Shown: in pieces, positions 11,726 through 19,683 of the stretch
Layout of the letters: each line of letters starts with the position of its first letter
Numbering within the stretch: position 1 is the stretch's first letter
Assembly (NCBI RefSeq): GCF_016618195.1
Contig: NZ_CP067099.1
Location: 4,216,001-4,280,000, forward strand
DNA: 64,000 nucleotides
Direction: 5' to 3'
Source: Providencia manganoxydans
Lineage (GTDB): Bacteria > Pseudomonadota > Gammaproteobacteria > Enterobacterales > Enterobacteriaceae
Program-made: the position numbers and the translations under genes
Notes under the pieces: model-generated
Databases searched by the model: none
What the model was told of the DNA's origin: nothing
The model's input: the letters and a program-made list of their open reading frames with translations, nothing else

Positions 11726-12044
11726 TATCGAATAATAAAAACAGACACAGATTACTAATAAATAATTGTCTCCTCTGAATCTAAATTTTAATTTACTTAA
11801 TCTACTCACAAAATTAAAAATACCTTAACTCAAATTATTCCTTCAATCTTTAATTTATCCCTCATAGAAAACAAATTGAAATCATTGTGATATAAACTTT
11901 CATATCTTATTAATTACAATCATTATTCTCAATCTACCACCCGTGACGAATGCTAGACAGCGCATATTTCTTAACATTATATTTACACGGTTCGTGATTA
12001 ATCGCCTATCTATTTATTATGAATAAATAGATTATTTCTTTCAC

Positions 12045-12170
12045 TATACACTAAATAGTTCGAGGTGCAGTTAGACGACAAGTCAATTAATCACCAATTA
12101 CATATACATCATCTAATTAGTGATAATACACTGAGTCAATCATACTGTGGCTTGAAGTATCACAGGTATA
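12045..12170. repeat. ERIC element (diverged)
   Basis: The left end TATACACTAAATAGTTCGAG and the right end CTTGAAGTATCACAGGTATA match the inverted ends of the enterobacterial repetitive intergenic consensus, and the length is 126 bp. The inner part is degraded. The rest of the roughly 640-base gap between tpiA and the porin gene is AT-rich and shows no coding frame. Confidence 0.75.
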
Positions 12171-12253
12171 TATTAATAAACAATAACCACCGTCAGTTTT
12201 AATTATATTGTTATCGAAATTTATAAAATAAAACATTCGCTATAGGGATGATT

Positions 12254-13201
12254 ATGAAATATCTAAAGGGTTTAATTCTAAGCACTATAATAGTTTTACT
12301 CACCGCTACTGTATCTCAAGCAAATAATGACTATTGGCGTATTGATAGCGATATTTATGTAGAGGTTGAGGAGTATCGAGGGCAACGCGATAACCTTGAT
12401 AATAAAGTATTCGATAAAGCAAGTATGGTCGGTAAACTCGCACTGACAAATCCGGCATCACTATGGAGTTTTTATTTTGATCACCGCGAATCTTTGCGCA
12501 ATTATGGTCGCAATTTTTCCACTTCCCGTGATTCATACATTCGTAACCGCACACAAATCGGTGCTACCCGCCAACTGTATAAAAGCCATTCCACAATACT
12601 TAATCTCAATGGAACTTACCGAAAAGAATCGAATGATTCTGCACCTAACATGCCATCGCGATCATCAGGCAGTTTATATTGGTTAATGCCAACAGGAAGT
12701 TTTTATTTTAATAAAAAATGGTCATTTGATTTTTGGGATGCGATTTTCTACTACAGTAATTTTTTAAGATCAAATAACTATGAATGGGAGGCTGAGCACG
12801 GTTTCAGCTACCAACATTCTGAGGCGATTAAAGCAAAAATAACCTTATATACCGATAGAGTGTGGGATAACAACTTCCATAAAATCTTTTCACAAGATCA
12901 AATTAGAGGTTACTTCTCGATTAAGCTAAATGAAAAATGGTCAATCTCTCCCTATTTTCGCTACTTTCTTAACGAAAGTGGCTACACTGCTCGTGCAAAT
13001 TTAACCCAAAAAGTCAAAAATGGCTATCGCGTTGGAACACAGCTAGCGTATAACCTGACCCCAAAGTTGATCTTGTGGGGAGGAGCCGCGATAGAACCCA
13101 CACAATGGAAATATCCAAAAGATAATTATGCAACATCAGGTAGTAATAATAGACAAACCTTCTATTTAGCCCAATTTGGCATTAAATATTTCTGGCAATA
13201 G
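12254..13201 (+). CDS. OmpG-like outer-membrane porin (paralogue 1)
   Basis: Predicted monomeric beta-barrel porin of the outer membrane, 315 residues. A signal peptide ends near SQA. The mature protein alternates polar and aromatic residues, as in a transmembrane barrel, and ends with an aromatic C-terminus (KYFWQ). The segment QDQIRGYFSIKLNEKWSISPY resembles the matching strand of E. coli OmpG. OmpG and KdgM porins pass oligosaccharides. AGGG six bases upstream favours the ATG at 12254 over the one at 12248. A close paralogue lies at 15634-16590; both share NNDYWRI at the mature start, RKESNDSAP and SGSNNRQTFYL. A GH3 hydrolase lies between them. Substrate is unknown. Confidence 0.8.
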   Translation: MKYLKGLILSTIIVLLTATVSQANNDYWRIDSDIYVEVEEYRGQRDNLDNKVFDKASMVGKLALTNPASLWSFYFDHRESLRNYGRNFSTSRDSYIRNRTQIGATRQLYKSHSTILNLNGTYRKESNDSAPNMPSRSSGSLYWLMPTGSFYFNKKWSFDFWDAIFYYSNFLRSNNYEWEAEHGFSYQHSEAIKAKITLYTDRVWDNNFHKIFSQDQIRGYFSIKLNEKWSISPYFRYFLNESGYTARANLTQKVKNGYRVGTQLAYNLTPKLILWGGAAIEPTQWKYPKDNYATSGSNNRQTFYLAQFGIKYFWQ

Positions 13202-13239
13202 TGAGTAAATATATCTCTAGCCATTATTTTACTGTGTGA

Positions 13240-13275
13240 AAAAAGTCGCAATCAATAAGCTGCGACTTTTTATTT
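13240..13275 (+). terminator. Terminator of porin paralogue 1
   Basis: AAAAAGTCGCA and TGCGACTTTTT form a perfect 11-bp stem with a 10-base loop and a T-rich tail, 39 bases after the stop codon. Confidence 0.88.
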
Positions 13276-13411
13276 AACTTCAAATTTAGCCTACTTCAGC
13301 AATCTCTAAATCCTATTTTTAAATTTAATTAACATAAAATTTGAGTTTTAGATAATTACTAAGGCGATTAATTCATATGTCTAACTTTACCATTGAGATC
13401 ACAGAATAGAG

Positions 13412-13459
13412 TAATTCCAAAATGGAATTATTCTATTGGAATATTAATTATTCCAATAG
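13412..13459. promoter_or_regulatory. Two adjacent perfect dyads upstream of the GH3 gene
   Basis: TAATTCCA/TGGAATTA (8 bp, 3-base gap) is followed three bases later by CTATTGGAATA/TATTCCAATAG (11 bp, 5-base gap). All four arms carry the same TTCCA/TGGAA core, which looks more like a multi-site operator than a terminator because there is no T run. It lies about 170 bases upstream of the GH3 start in an otherwise empty 424-base gap. Confidence 0.4.
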
Positions 13460-13625
13460 GATTGATTATTAAAATCATATAGATACATGACATAGCACAA
13501 TTTGTTAAATTGCAAACTATTCTTAAGCACTAGCAAATGAGAATAATCTTATCTGTGACTTGTCTCACTTTATAATTAATTTACCCTACTTATTATTCAT
13601 CGAAAAATAACCAAGGAATAATGCG

Positions 13626-15506
13626 ATGAAAAACCTTACCCTACTTTCTCTTTGCTTATTAAGTGCCATGTCACTCGCCGACCCGATTTCACAAACACAG
13701 CTTGATAATATGTGGAAAGATAAACAAAAATCTGCTGATGAGATCGTCAAAAATATGTCTGAGGCAGAAAAAATTGGTCAGCTTTTCATGCTAGATTTTA
13801 GATATTGGAATAAAGACAATAATGGCGAGCCCGCGCCATTTCTAGCAATGAATGATGAAGTTGCGAAAGTCATCAATCAGTATCACCTCGGTTCAGTGAT
13901 CTTATTTCGTGAAAATTTAATTGATACACCGCAGACCGTAGAACTTATCAATCAATTACAAGCCGCTCGCAGTAATTTACCCCTATTTATTGGTACCGAT
14001 CAGGAAGGTGGTTATGTCACTCGTTTACGTGTCGGTACAGAAATGCCCGGAAACATGGCATTAGGTGCGACACGTAACCCTGCGCTAGCAGAGCTAACAG
14101 GTATGATCCACGGTTATGAATTATCCAGCTTAGGCTTTAACATCAACTTCGGCCCTGTTGTCGATGTGAATAATAACCAAAACAACCCTGTGATTGGAGT
14201 ACGTTCATATTCAGATAATAAAGAACTTGTTGAACAACTTGCAACCAATTATATCAAAGGTATTCATAAATATAACTTGTTGACATCATTGAAACATTTC
14301 CCTGGTCACGGTAATGTTTCTTCTGATTCGCATGTTGACCTACCTGTTGTAAATTCAGATGAAAAAACATGGCGCTCAACAGAATTGCCCCCTTTCCAAT
14401 ATGCCCTGAACCATGGCGCAGATGCTGTCATGACCGCACATATTATCGTTCCTGCATTGGATAACAGTAAAATTAAAACCCTTAGTGGCAAAGAGGTTGG
14501 GACACCTGCTACATTATCAAAACCTATTCTGCACGATATTTTACGTGATGAGCTTAAATATGATGGTTTAATCGTCACAGATGCGATGGATATGGGCGCT
14601 ATTGCCGATAATTTCGATATAAACTGGGCAGTAGAAACATCATTACTTGCTGGTTCTGATGTGATCTTAATGCCAATTAAAATGTGGGATACGGAATCAG
14701 TTGCACGTTTGGACAACATGTACCGCCATCTTGAAAGTGAGGCTCAAAAAAATCCTGAGCTGAAAAAACGCATTGATGAATCAGCAAAACGTGTCGTGCT
14801 GAAAAAATTACAGCAACAGATCACCGCACAGCCAATCGATTTACATAATGCGCAGCAAGTTGTCGCTTCTAAAAGCCATAAAGATCTTGAAAATATGGTC
14901 TCAGAACAAGCAATTACGCTAATCAAAAACGATAATGTGCTTCCTTACACCTTAAAATCACAAAATAAGATTTTAGTTGTATCGGATGAAAAACCACGTA
15001 ATGAATTAATTCAAAAGCACTTAAATGACATCGCTAATGAAACAGGCACAACAATAGAAAGCAAAGAAACCGTTGTTAAACTGACTGAAAATACCCTCAA
15101 TGCAAAAGATGTTCAGCCTCTTTTGCAAGGTCAAGATCTGGTAATTTTAACCACTTATAACCTGAAAGATAATCCTGCTAATGCTCAGCTATTCATTGAT
15201 GAAGCAAATAAAGCCAATATCCCACTGGTAGTGATTTCTTCACGTAATCCCTATGACATTGCATACCTAAAAGGGGTTAAAGCTAACCTTGCCATCTATG
15301 GGATCACCGGATTCGACGTCACTAACAATAACCGTAACTCACTCGAAACCAATATTCGTAGTGGTTTACGTACCTTGTTTGCAGACCAACAAGCACAGCC
15401 ATTAAACCCACCGAAAGGGCTGCTCCCCGTCAATATTAAAAATCCACAAGGTAACAAAATCCTGTTCCCTTATGGTCATGGTGAAACGTACAACACCACT
15501 CATTAA
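13626..15506 (+). CDS. Secreted two-domain GH3 beta-N-acetylhexosaminidase
   Basis: Predicted exported glycoside hydrolase of family 3 that removes terminal N-acetylglucosamine-type residues. A Sec signal peptide ends near SLADP. Domain 1 (about residues 40-400) is a NagZ-type barrel: KHFPGHG at 223-229, the acid/base dyad Asp234-His236 in SSDSHVDLP, and the nucleophile Asp319 in IVTDAMDMGA. Domain 2 (about 430-626) is an alpha/beta sandwich. This two-domain, roughly 640-residue layout is that of secreted Bacillus NagZ/YbbD rather than the short cytoplasmic NagZ of E. coli. It sits between two paralogous OmpG-like porins, suggesting joint work on an extracellular oligosaccharide. Substrate could be chitin oligomers, muropeptides or host glycans; this is inference. 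Confidence 0.85.
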   Translation: MKNLTLLSLCLLSAMSLADPISQTQLDNMWKDKQKSADEIVKNMSEAEKIGQLFMLDFRYWNKDNNGEPAPFLAMNDEVAKVINQYHLGSVILFRENLIDTPQTVELINQLQAARSNLPLFIGTDQEGGYVTRLRVGTEMPGNMALGATRNPALAELTGMIHGYELSSLGFNINFGPVVDVNNNQNNPVIGVRSYSDNKELVEQLATNYIKGIHKYNLLTSLKHFPGHGNVSSDSHVDLPVVNSDEKTWRSTELPPFQYALNHGADAVMTAHIIVPALDNSKIKTLSGKEVGTPATLSKPILHDILRDELKYDGLIVTDAMDMGAIADNFDINWAVETSLLAGSDVILMPIKMWDTESVARLDNMYRHLESEAQKNPELKKRIDESAKRVVLKKLQQQITAQPIDLHNAQQVVASKSHKDLENMVSEQAITLIKNDNVLPYTLKSQNKILVVSDEKPRNELIQKHLNDIANETGTTIESKETVVKLTENTLNAKDVQPLLQGQDLVILTTYNLKDNPANAQLFIDEANKANIPLVVISSRNPYDIAYLKGVKANLAIYGITGFDVTNNNRNSLETNIRSGLRTLFADQQAQPLNPPKGLLPVNIKNPQGNKILFPYGHGETYNTTH

Positions 15507-15534
15507 TTAATTTATAAACACTCGCACTTTCCGA

Positions 15535-15561
15535 CCTTTATATCCTTTAAGGATATAAAGG
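15535..15561. terminator. Perfect 11-bp hairpin between GH3 gene and second porin gene
   Basis: CCTTTATATCC and GGATATAAAGG surround a 5-base loop. No T run follows on the plus strand, so it may be a weak terminator, an mRNA-stabilising hairpin or an operator. Confidence 0.45.
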
Positions 15562-15633
15562 CGGGCTATAACACACAAAATTCAACTAATAACGCTACGT
15601 TACTGAACAATAATTAAAAATTAAAGGGTCATC

Positions 15634-16590
15634 ATGAAAACATCATTGAATGGTTTACTACTACTTACCGCGATGGGCTTTACTGCTTCTGCACTCTCAA
15701 CAGAACAAGTGAATAATGACTATTGGCGTATTTCCTCTAACGTCTATATGGAATTGGAAAAATTCGAAGGCCACCATAACACTAGCGGGCGGAAGGTTTA
15801 CGACAAAACAACCATGGTTGGTCAATTGTTTTTATCAAATCCCGAATCTAAATGGAGCTTCTTTCTTGAGCATAAAGAGTCACTTAGAAGCTATAACCAT
15901 AATTTTTCAACATCAAAGGACTCATTTATTCGTAACCGAACCCAAATTGGTGTAACACGAAAAATGTACTCCAGTGATGTTGGACAATTCAACCTCAACG
16001 TTACCTACCGTAAAGAATCAAATGATTCAGCGCCTGGCACCATGGCTCGTCCATCCAATACCTTGTTTTGGTTAATGCCAAGCGGGACTTATCACTTTAA
16101 TGATAAGTGGGCATTCAACTTTTGGGATGCGTTCTACCACTACGATAACTTCCATGCGCCAAATAGCTACGAATGGGAATCCGAACACGGTTTGGTATAC
16201 AAAATCAATGACTCCGCTACAGCGAAAGTTTACATGTACACGGACTGGACATGGGATAAAGATTTCAACAAAACATGGGAGCAGAACCAAATTCGTGGTT
16301 ACTTCCCTGTGACGTTAAATCAAGACTGGAGCATTATGCCCTACTTCCGCTACTACCTAAACGAACACAACTACGATAATAAGCAGCGCACAACCCAAAA
16401 AGTGAAAGATGGCTACCGTGTTGGTACCCAAGTTTTCTATAACCTAACACCGAAACTGACCTTATGGGGTGGATTTGCGGTTGAGCCAAGTACATGGGAA
16501 AATCCAAAAGGTGCAGGGATCACCTCTGGCAGCAACAATCGCCAAACGTTCTATTTAGGACAATTGGGTGTGAAATACGTGTGGCAATAA
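15634..16590 (+). CDS. OmpG-like outer-membrane porin (paralogue 2)
   Basis: Second predicted monomeric barrel porin, 318 residues, paralogous to the product of 12254-13201 along its whole length. A signal peptide ends near SALS. Shared blocks include NNDYWRIS, SFIRNRTQIGVTRKMY, RKESNDSAP, YNLTPKLTLWGG and SGSNNRQTFYLGQLG, and both end in an aromatic-glutamine C-terminus. QNQIRGYFPVTLNQDWSIMPY is the segment closest to OmpG. AAAGGG lies about 6 bases upstream of the ATG. It follows the GH3 gene on the same strand with 127 bases between, so the two may be co-transcribed. The pore substrate cannot be read from the sequence. Confidence 0.8.
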   Translation: MKTSLNGLLLLTAMGFTASALSTEQVNNDYWRISSNVYMELEKFEGHHNTSGRKVYDKTTMVGQLFLSNPESKWSFFLEHKESLRSYNHNFSTSKDSFIRNRTQIGVTRKMYSSDVGQFNLNVTYRKESNDSAPGTMARPSNTLFWLMPSGTYHFNDKWAFNFWDAFYHYDNFHAPNSYEWESEHGLVYKINDSATAKVYMYTDWTWDKDFNKTWEQNQIRGYFPVTLNQDWSIMPYFRYYLNEHNYDNKQRTTQKVKDGYRVGTQVFYNLTPKLTLWGGFAVEPSTWENPKGAGITSGSNNRQTFYLGQLGVKYVWQ

Positions 16591-16602
16591 AATCATAGTT
16601 AT

Positions 16603-16633
16603 CCAGCTAACCTGCCCCTCACAGGTTAGCTGG
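16603..16633. terminator. Bidirectional terminator-like hairpin
   Basis: CCAGCTAACCTG and CAGGTTAGCTGG form a perfect 12-bp stem with a 7-base loop in the 77-base gap between convergent porin 2 and sbp. No long T run is present on either side. Confidence 0.6.
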
Positions 16634-16667
16634 AGTGCCATAAATAATAGAGTAATAATATTGTTCG

Positions 16668-17669
16668 TTAGTCACGACGACTAATCTCATCAAAGACTCC
16701 ACCATTCGAAAAATGAGTTTCCTGCGCCTTAGTCCAGCCACCAAACTCTTTATCTACCGTCAGTAATTTTAACTGTGGAAAGCGCTGTTGATATTTTTGC
16801 GCAATTTCAGCGTTACGTGGCCGATAATAATTTTTTGCTGCGATTTCTTGGCCTTCCGGCGAATAGAGATATTCTAAATAAGCTTGAGCCACTTCACGAC
16901 GATCTCGCTTATCAACCGTTTTATCTACCACTGCAACTGTGGGTTCCGCTAAAATTGAAATACTTGGAGTAACAATTTCAAATTGACCATTTTCACCAAG
17001 CTCATTAATAGCAAGTAATGCTTCATTTTCCCATGCGATCAACACATCACCGATACCCCGCTCAACAAAACTGTTTGTTGCACCGCGAGCCCCTGAGTCC
17101 AGTACTTCAACATTTTGATAAAGTTGCTTCACAAACTGTTTTGCTTTTTCAGGATCTTGCTGCTCCTTTTCTAATGCATACCCCCAAGCAGCCAAGTAAT
17201 TCCAACGTGCGCCACCTGAAGTTTTCGGATTCGGCGTCACGATAGAAACATCTTTACGTATGAGGTCATTCCAATCTTGAATATTTTTAGGATTTCCCTT
17301 GCGAACAAGAAAAACAATTGTTGAAGTGTAAGGCGCAGAATTATCAGGAAGACGCTTGATCCACTCTTTATCAATACGTCCACTTTGTGCAATTGCATCA
17401 ACATCATAAGCCAAAGCAAGAGTCACAACATCCGCTTCTAATCCATTAATGACCGAAGTCGCTTGCTTTCCTGAGCCCCCATGAGATTGACGAACGATAA
17501 CGGTATCTCCCGTTTTTTCTTTCCAATGTTGGCTAAACGCTTGGTTATATTGTTGATAAAACTCTCGAGTGGGATCATAAGAAACATTCAACAATTGAAT
17601 ATCTTTCGCCCATGCTCCCGTTGTGAGTATCAGCAACAATGCCGTTGCTACATGCCATTTTTTCGCCAT
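16668..17669 (-). CDS. sbp: Sulfate-binding periplasmic protein Sbp
   Basis: Periplasmic receptor that delivers sulfate to the CysTWA ABC transporter. The 333-residue product begins with a signal peptide ending at AWAKD. The mature N-terminus [19 protein letters not shown] and the ligand loop [17 protein letters not shown] are characteristic, as are [22 protein letters not shown] and the C-terminal GGVFDEI. It lies upstream of nothing co-directional except the convergent porin region and follows pfkA on the same strand with 181 bases between. The sbp-pfkA order matches E. coli, where cdh also lies nearby; cdh is absent here. Confidence 0.96.
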   Translation of the reverse strand: MAKKWHVATALLLILTTGAWAKDIQLLNVSYDPTREFYQQYNQAFSQHWKEKTGDTVIVRQSHGGSGKQATSVINGLEADVVTLALAYDVDAIAQSGRIDKEWIKRLPDNSAPYTSTIVFLVRKGNPKNIQDWNDLIRKDVSIVTPNPKTSGGARWNYLAAWGYALEKEQQDPEKAKQFVKQLYQNVEVLDSGARGATNSFVERGIGDVLIAWENEALLAINELGENGQFEIVTPSISILAEPTVAVVDKTVDKRDRREVAQAYLEYLYSPEGQEIAAKNYYRPRNAEIAQKYQQRFPQLKLLTVDKEFGGWTKAQETHFSNGGVFDEISRRD

Positions 17670-17792
17670 TCCTCTATCCTCATCAATTTAATGTTAAGGC
17701 AGGCTGACAGATCTCATCCATAACTTGAAATAATTAAAAATGACAATTTATGCTACAAAAGAATATACAAACAGAAGATAGGTAGGATCAGA

Positions 17793-17824
17793 CTTGCATA
17801 ACCCGAGCAATCGGGTCATACAAG
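17793..17824 (-). terminator. Hairpin downstream of pfkA
   Basis: ACCCGA pairs with TCGGGT around GCAA, and the stem extends outwards to CTTGCAT/ATACAAG with two mismatches. It lies just beyond the pfkA stop and before sbp. There is no clear T run. Confidence 0.45.
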
Positions 17825-17850
17825 TGAGATTTGCAATACATAGAGGTGAA

Positions 17851-18828
17851 TTAGTACAGTTTTTTCGCTGTGTCGTACCAATCTTTCTTAAACACACGCT
17901 TCATATTCATCACTGCATCAATAATATCATGATGAACCAATTTTTCGTTTTGAATACCAACGCAACGGCTACCATAGCCTTCTAACAATAATTGGATTGA
18001 ATACGCTCCCATGCGCGATGCCAAAATCCGATCATACGCAACAGGCGAGCCACCGCGCTGAATGTGCCCAAGTACTGTAGCACGTGTTTCATGATGAGTT
18101 TCCGCTTCAATATATTTGGCTAATTCATCCACATCACAAACATGCTCAGTAATCGCTACGATAGCGTGACGTTTACCCTTTTCAATCCCTTGTTTGATTT
18201 CAGATAGTAGCTCTTCACGATCAAATGACATTTCATTTTCAGGTAAAACTAAGAATTCACATCCACCAGCAATCGCTGCTGATAGCGTTAAGTCACCACA
18301 ATAACGCCCCATGACTTCGACAATAGAAATACGTTTGTGAGAAGTCGATGTATCACGTAAACGGTCAATAGCCTCAACCACGGTTTCCAGCGCAGTGAAG
18401 TAACCAATAGTATAGTCCGTTCCTGCGACGTCATTATCGATGGTTCCCGGCAAGCCAATACAAGGGAAACCAGCTTCAGTCAATGCTTTAGCGCCAAGGT
18501 AAGACCCATCACCACCAATAACAACCAAGGCATCAATATGATTTTTTTTCAGATTCTCAATAGCAACAGCACGAACTTTTTCATCGCGGAATTGAGGGAA
18601 GCGAGCTGAACCTAAGAAGGTACCTCCACGGTTGATCATGTCAGAGACACTATAGCGGTCTAGCTGTTTCATGCGGTTTTCATATAAGCCAAGGTATCCA
18701 TCATAAATACCCATCACTTCTAAACCTTCACTTAATGCCGCTCGTACAACACCGCGGATTGCAGCATTCATACCGGGTGCATCACCACCACTTGTTAATA
18801 CCCCAATTCTTTTAATCTGCTTGACCAT
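17851..18828 (-). CDS. pfkA: 6-phosphofructokinase PfkA
   Basis: ATP-dependent phosphorylation of fructose 6-phosphate, the committed step of glycolysis. At 325 residues it is close to E. coli PfkA (320). ATP loop [18 protein letters not shown] at the N-terminus, GGDGSYLGA, the catalytic [16 protein letters not shown] with its Asp pair, and the substrate/effector segment [10 protein letters not shown] are all visible. The C-terminal [21 protein letters not shown] is conserved. It is followed by sbp as in E. coli. The fieF gene that separates pfkA from the cpx genes in E. coli is missing; a hok/sok locus lies on that side. Confidence 0.98.
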   Translation of the reverse strand: MVKQIKRIGVLTSGGDAPGMNAAIRGVVRAALSEGLEVMGIYDGYLGLYENRMKQLDRYSVSDMINRGGTFLGSARFPQFRDEKVRAVAIENLKKNHIDALVVIGGDGSYLGAKALTEAGFPCIGLPGTIDNDVAGTDYTIGYFTALETVVEAIDRLRDTSTSHKRISIVEVMGRYCGDLTLSAAIAGGCEFLVLPENEMSFDREELLSEIKQGIEKGKRHAIVAITEHVCDVDELAKYIEAETHHETRATVLGHIQRGGSPVAYDRILASRMGAYSIQLLLEGYGSRCVGIQNEKLVHHDIIDAVMNMKRVFKKDWYDTAKKLY

Positions 18829-19290
18829 GATGACCTCTGATTAATGAATATAAATTGCAAATCAATGAAAAACACCGTTCAACACCGTGCTTTTCTAAAC
18901 CAAATTCTGTTACAAACCGCCAATGCTGAATTGATTCACCTAGCACTATAATACGGTATAGCTAATTGTATATACCTGCTTTCTATCAAGCTTTGATTGT
19001 TTATTGTGATCCAGCTTACATAATTTTAGCGCATAAACATGATTACCACAGAATAGCGAACCACTATAGCGGTTGTTACCTTACTTCGAAACAGAAATTA
19101 AGTGCTTATACTCTAAATAATAACATTTATCGCTCATGAGGGCTTAACCTTATGAGTGACACAGATATTAGGAACGGGTCGCCTTAACTGATATCCCCTA
19201 TTAGGGTTAAAAATACAGATAAAAATGCGGGCTCAACTGTGCTAATCACAATGTCAAAATGCAGAAGGAATTTAATTTTGATAGGCTTTC
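18829..19290. other. Intergenic region between pfkA and the hok locus
   Basis: About 460 bases holding the pfkA promoter (minus strand) and presumably the hok promoter at its right edge. I see no coding frame or ERIC element and no recognisable remnant of fieF. Confidence 0.5.
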
Positions 19291-19335
19291 GGTGGGTGCT
19301 TGATCCTTTTTGGTTCAAGCATGCAGTTTGAGCCA

Positions 19336-19398
19336 AAAATGAGAAAGCCCCGTTAGTGAATATGTTCAACCAACGGGGCACAGATCTCAAACCAGACA
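19336..19398 (-). ncRNA. sok: Sok-like antisense RNA (predicted)
   Basis: Antisense to the hok leader. A minus-strand promoter is visible: TTGACC (plus 19428-19433), 17-base spacer, CACAAT (plus 19405-19410), predicting a start near 19398. The transcript would have a single-stranded 5' tail, a GCCCCGTT...AACGGGGC stem-loop and then TTTCTCATTTTT, a complete Rho-independent terminator. Size (about 60 nt) and layout match Sok of plasmid R1. Ends are estimated. Confidence 0.75.
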
Positions 19399-19404
19399 TT
19401 TGAG

Positions 19405-19433
19405 ATTGTGCCTCTTAGCCAATAAGAGGTCAA
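19405..19433 (-). promoter_or_regulatory. Sigma70 promoter of the Sok-like RNA
   Basis: Minus-strand -35 TTGACC and -10 CACAAT are exactly 17 bases apart, located immediately upstream of the predicted antisense start. The -35 box overlaps the hok ribosome-site region. Confidence 0.65.
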
Positions 19434-19439
19434 GGAGAA

Positions 19440-19586
19440 ATGACTAAGTATGCCTTTATGGCACTGTTGGCAGTATGCATCACTATTTTGAGTTTATCAT
19501 CGATGTTACGCGATAAACTCTGCACGTTGCATATCACCAGTGGTCACACTGTAGTCCAAGCGACCCTCGATTACGAACTGAGGTAA
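19440..19586 (+). CDS. hok: Hok/Gef-family type I toxin
   Basis: Small inner-membrane toxin of the Hok family, 48 residues, that depolarises the membrane when made. One hydrophobic helix (about residues 5-21, FMALLAVCITILSL) is followed by a charged segment with the family pattern RDKLC-x(3)-I-x(2)-G and the tail ATLDYE. Both Cys (13 and 28) sit where Hok proteins have them. AAGGAG lies about 4 bases upstream of the ATG. The gene has the full hok context: structured leader, antisense Sok-like RNA with promoter and terminator, and a strong terminator after the stop. It lies where E. coli carries fieF, between pfkA and the cpx region. The reading frame is intact, so the locus may be functional. 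Confidence 0.85.
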   Translation: MTKYAFMALLAVCITILSLSSMLRDKLCTLHITSGHTVVQATLDYELR

Positions 19587-19593
19587 TTGCTGA

Positions 19594-19627
19594 GCAGAGG
19601 GAGCTTTTCCCTCTGCTGTTTCTCTTT
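19594..19627 (+). terminator. Terminator of hok mRNA
   Basis: GCAGAGGG and CCCTCTGC form a perfect 8-bp stem with a 7-base loop and are followed by TGTTTCTCTTT. Confidence 0.88.
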
Positions 19628-19683
19628 CAAATGTTAAAGTTAGGCTTCAAGCACCCTGTCTTTAGATTTCAATCAACCTAGTA

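Larger units (their letters stand above)
19292..19439 (+). promoter_or_regulatory. Structured leader of hok mRNA
   Basis: Resembles the leaders of plasmid R1-type hok mRNAs. A 5' stem (GCTTGATCC/GGTTCAAGC, one mismatch) is followed by a leader reading frame of 11 codons (19321-19356). Then come three hairpins: GCCCCGTT/AACGGGGC at 19347-19379, ATCTCAAA/TTTGAGAT at 19386-19406, and CCTCTTA/TAAGAGG at 19411-19429. The third precedes the AAGGAG ribosome site of hok. Such structures normally keep the full-length mRNA untranslated until it is processed. I find no long mok frame overlapping hok. Confidence 0.7.

Noticed and set aside
14306..14719. Minus-strand open frame of 137 codons opposite the GH3 gene
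   Set aside because: Antisense shadow of a gene with intact catalytic motifs.
19184..19399. Minus-strand open frame of 71 codons covering the hok leader
   Set aside because: It overlaps the Sok-like RNA and resembles no protein family; the hok/sok reading explains the region better.
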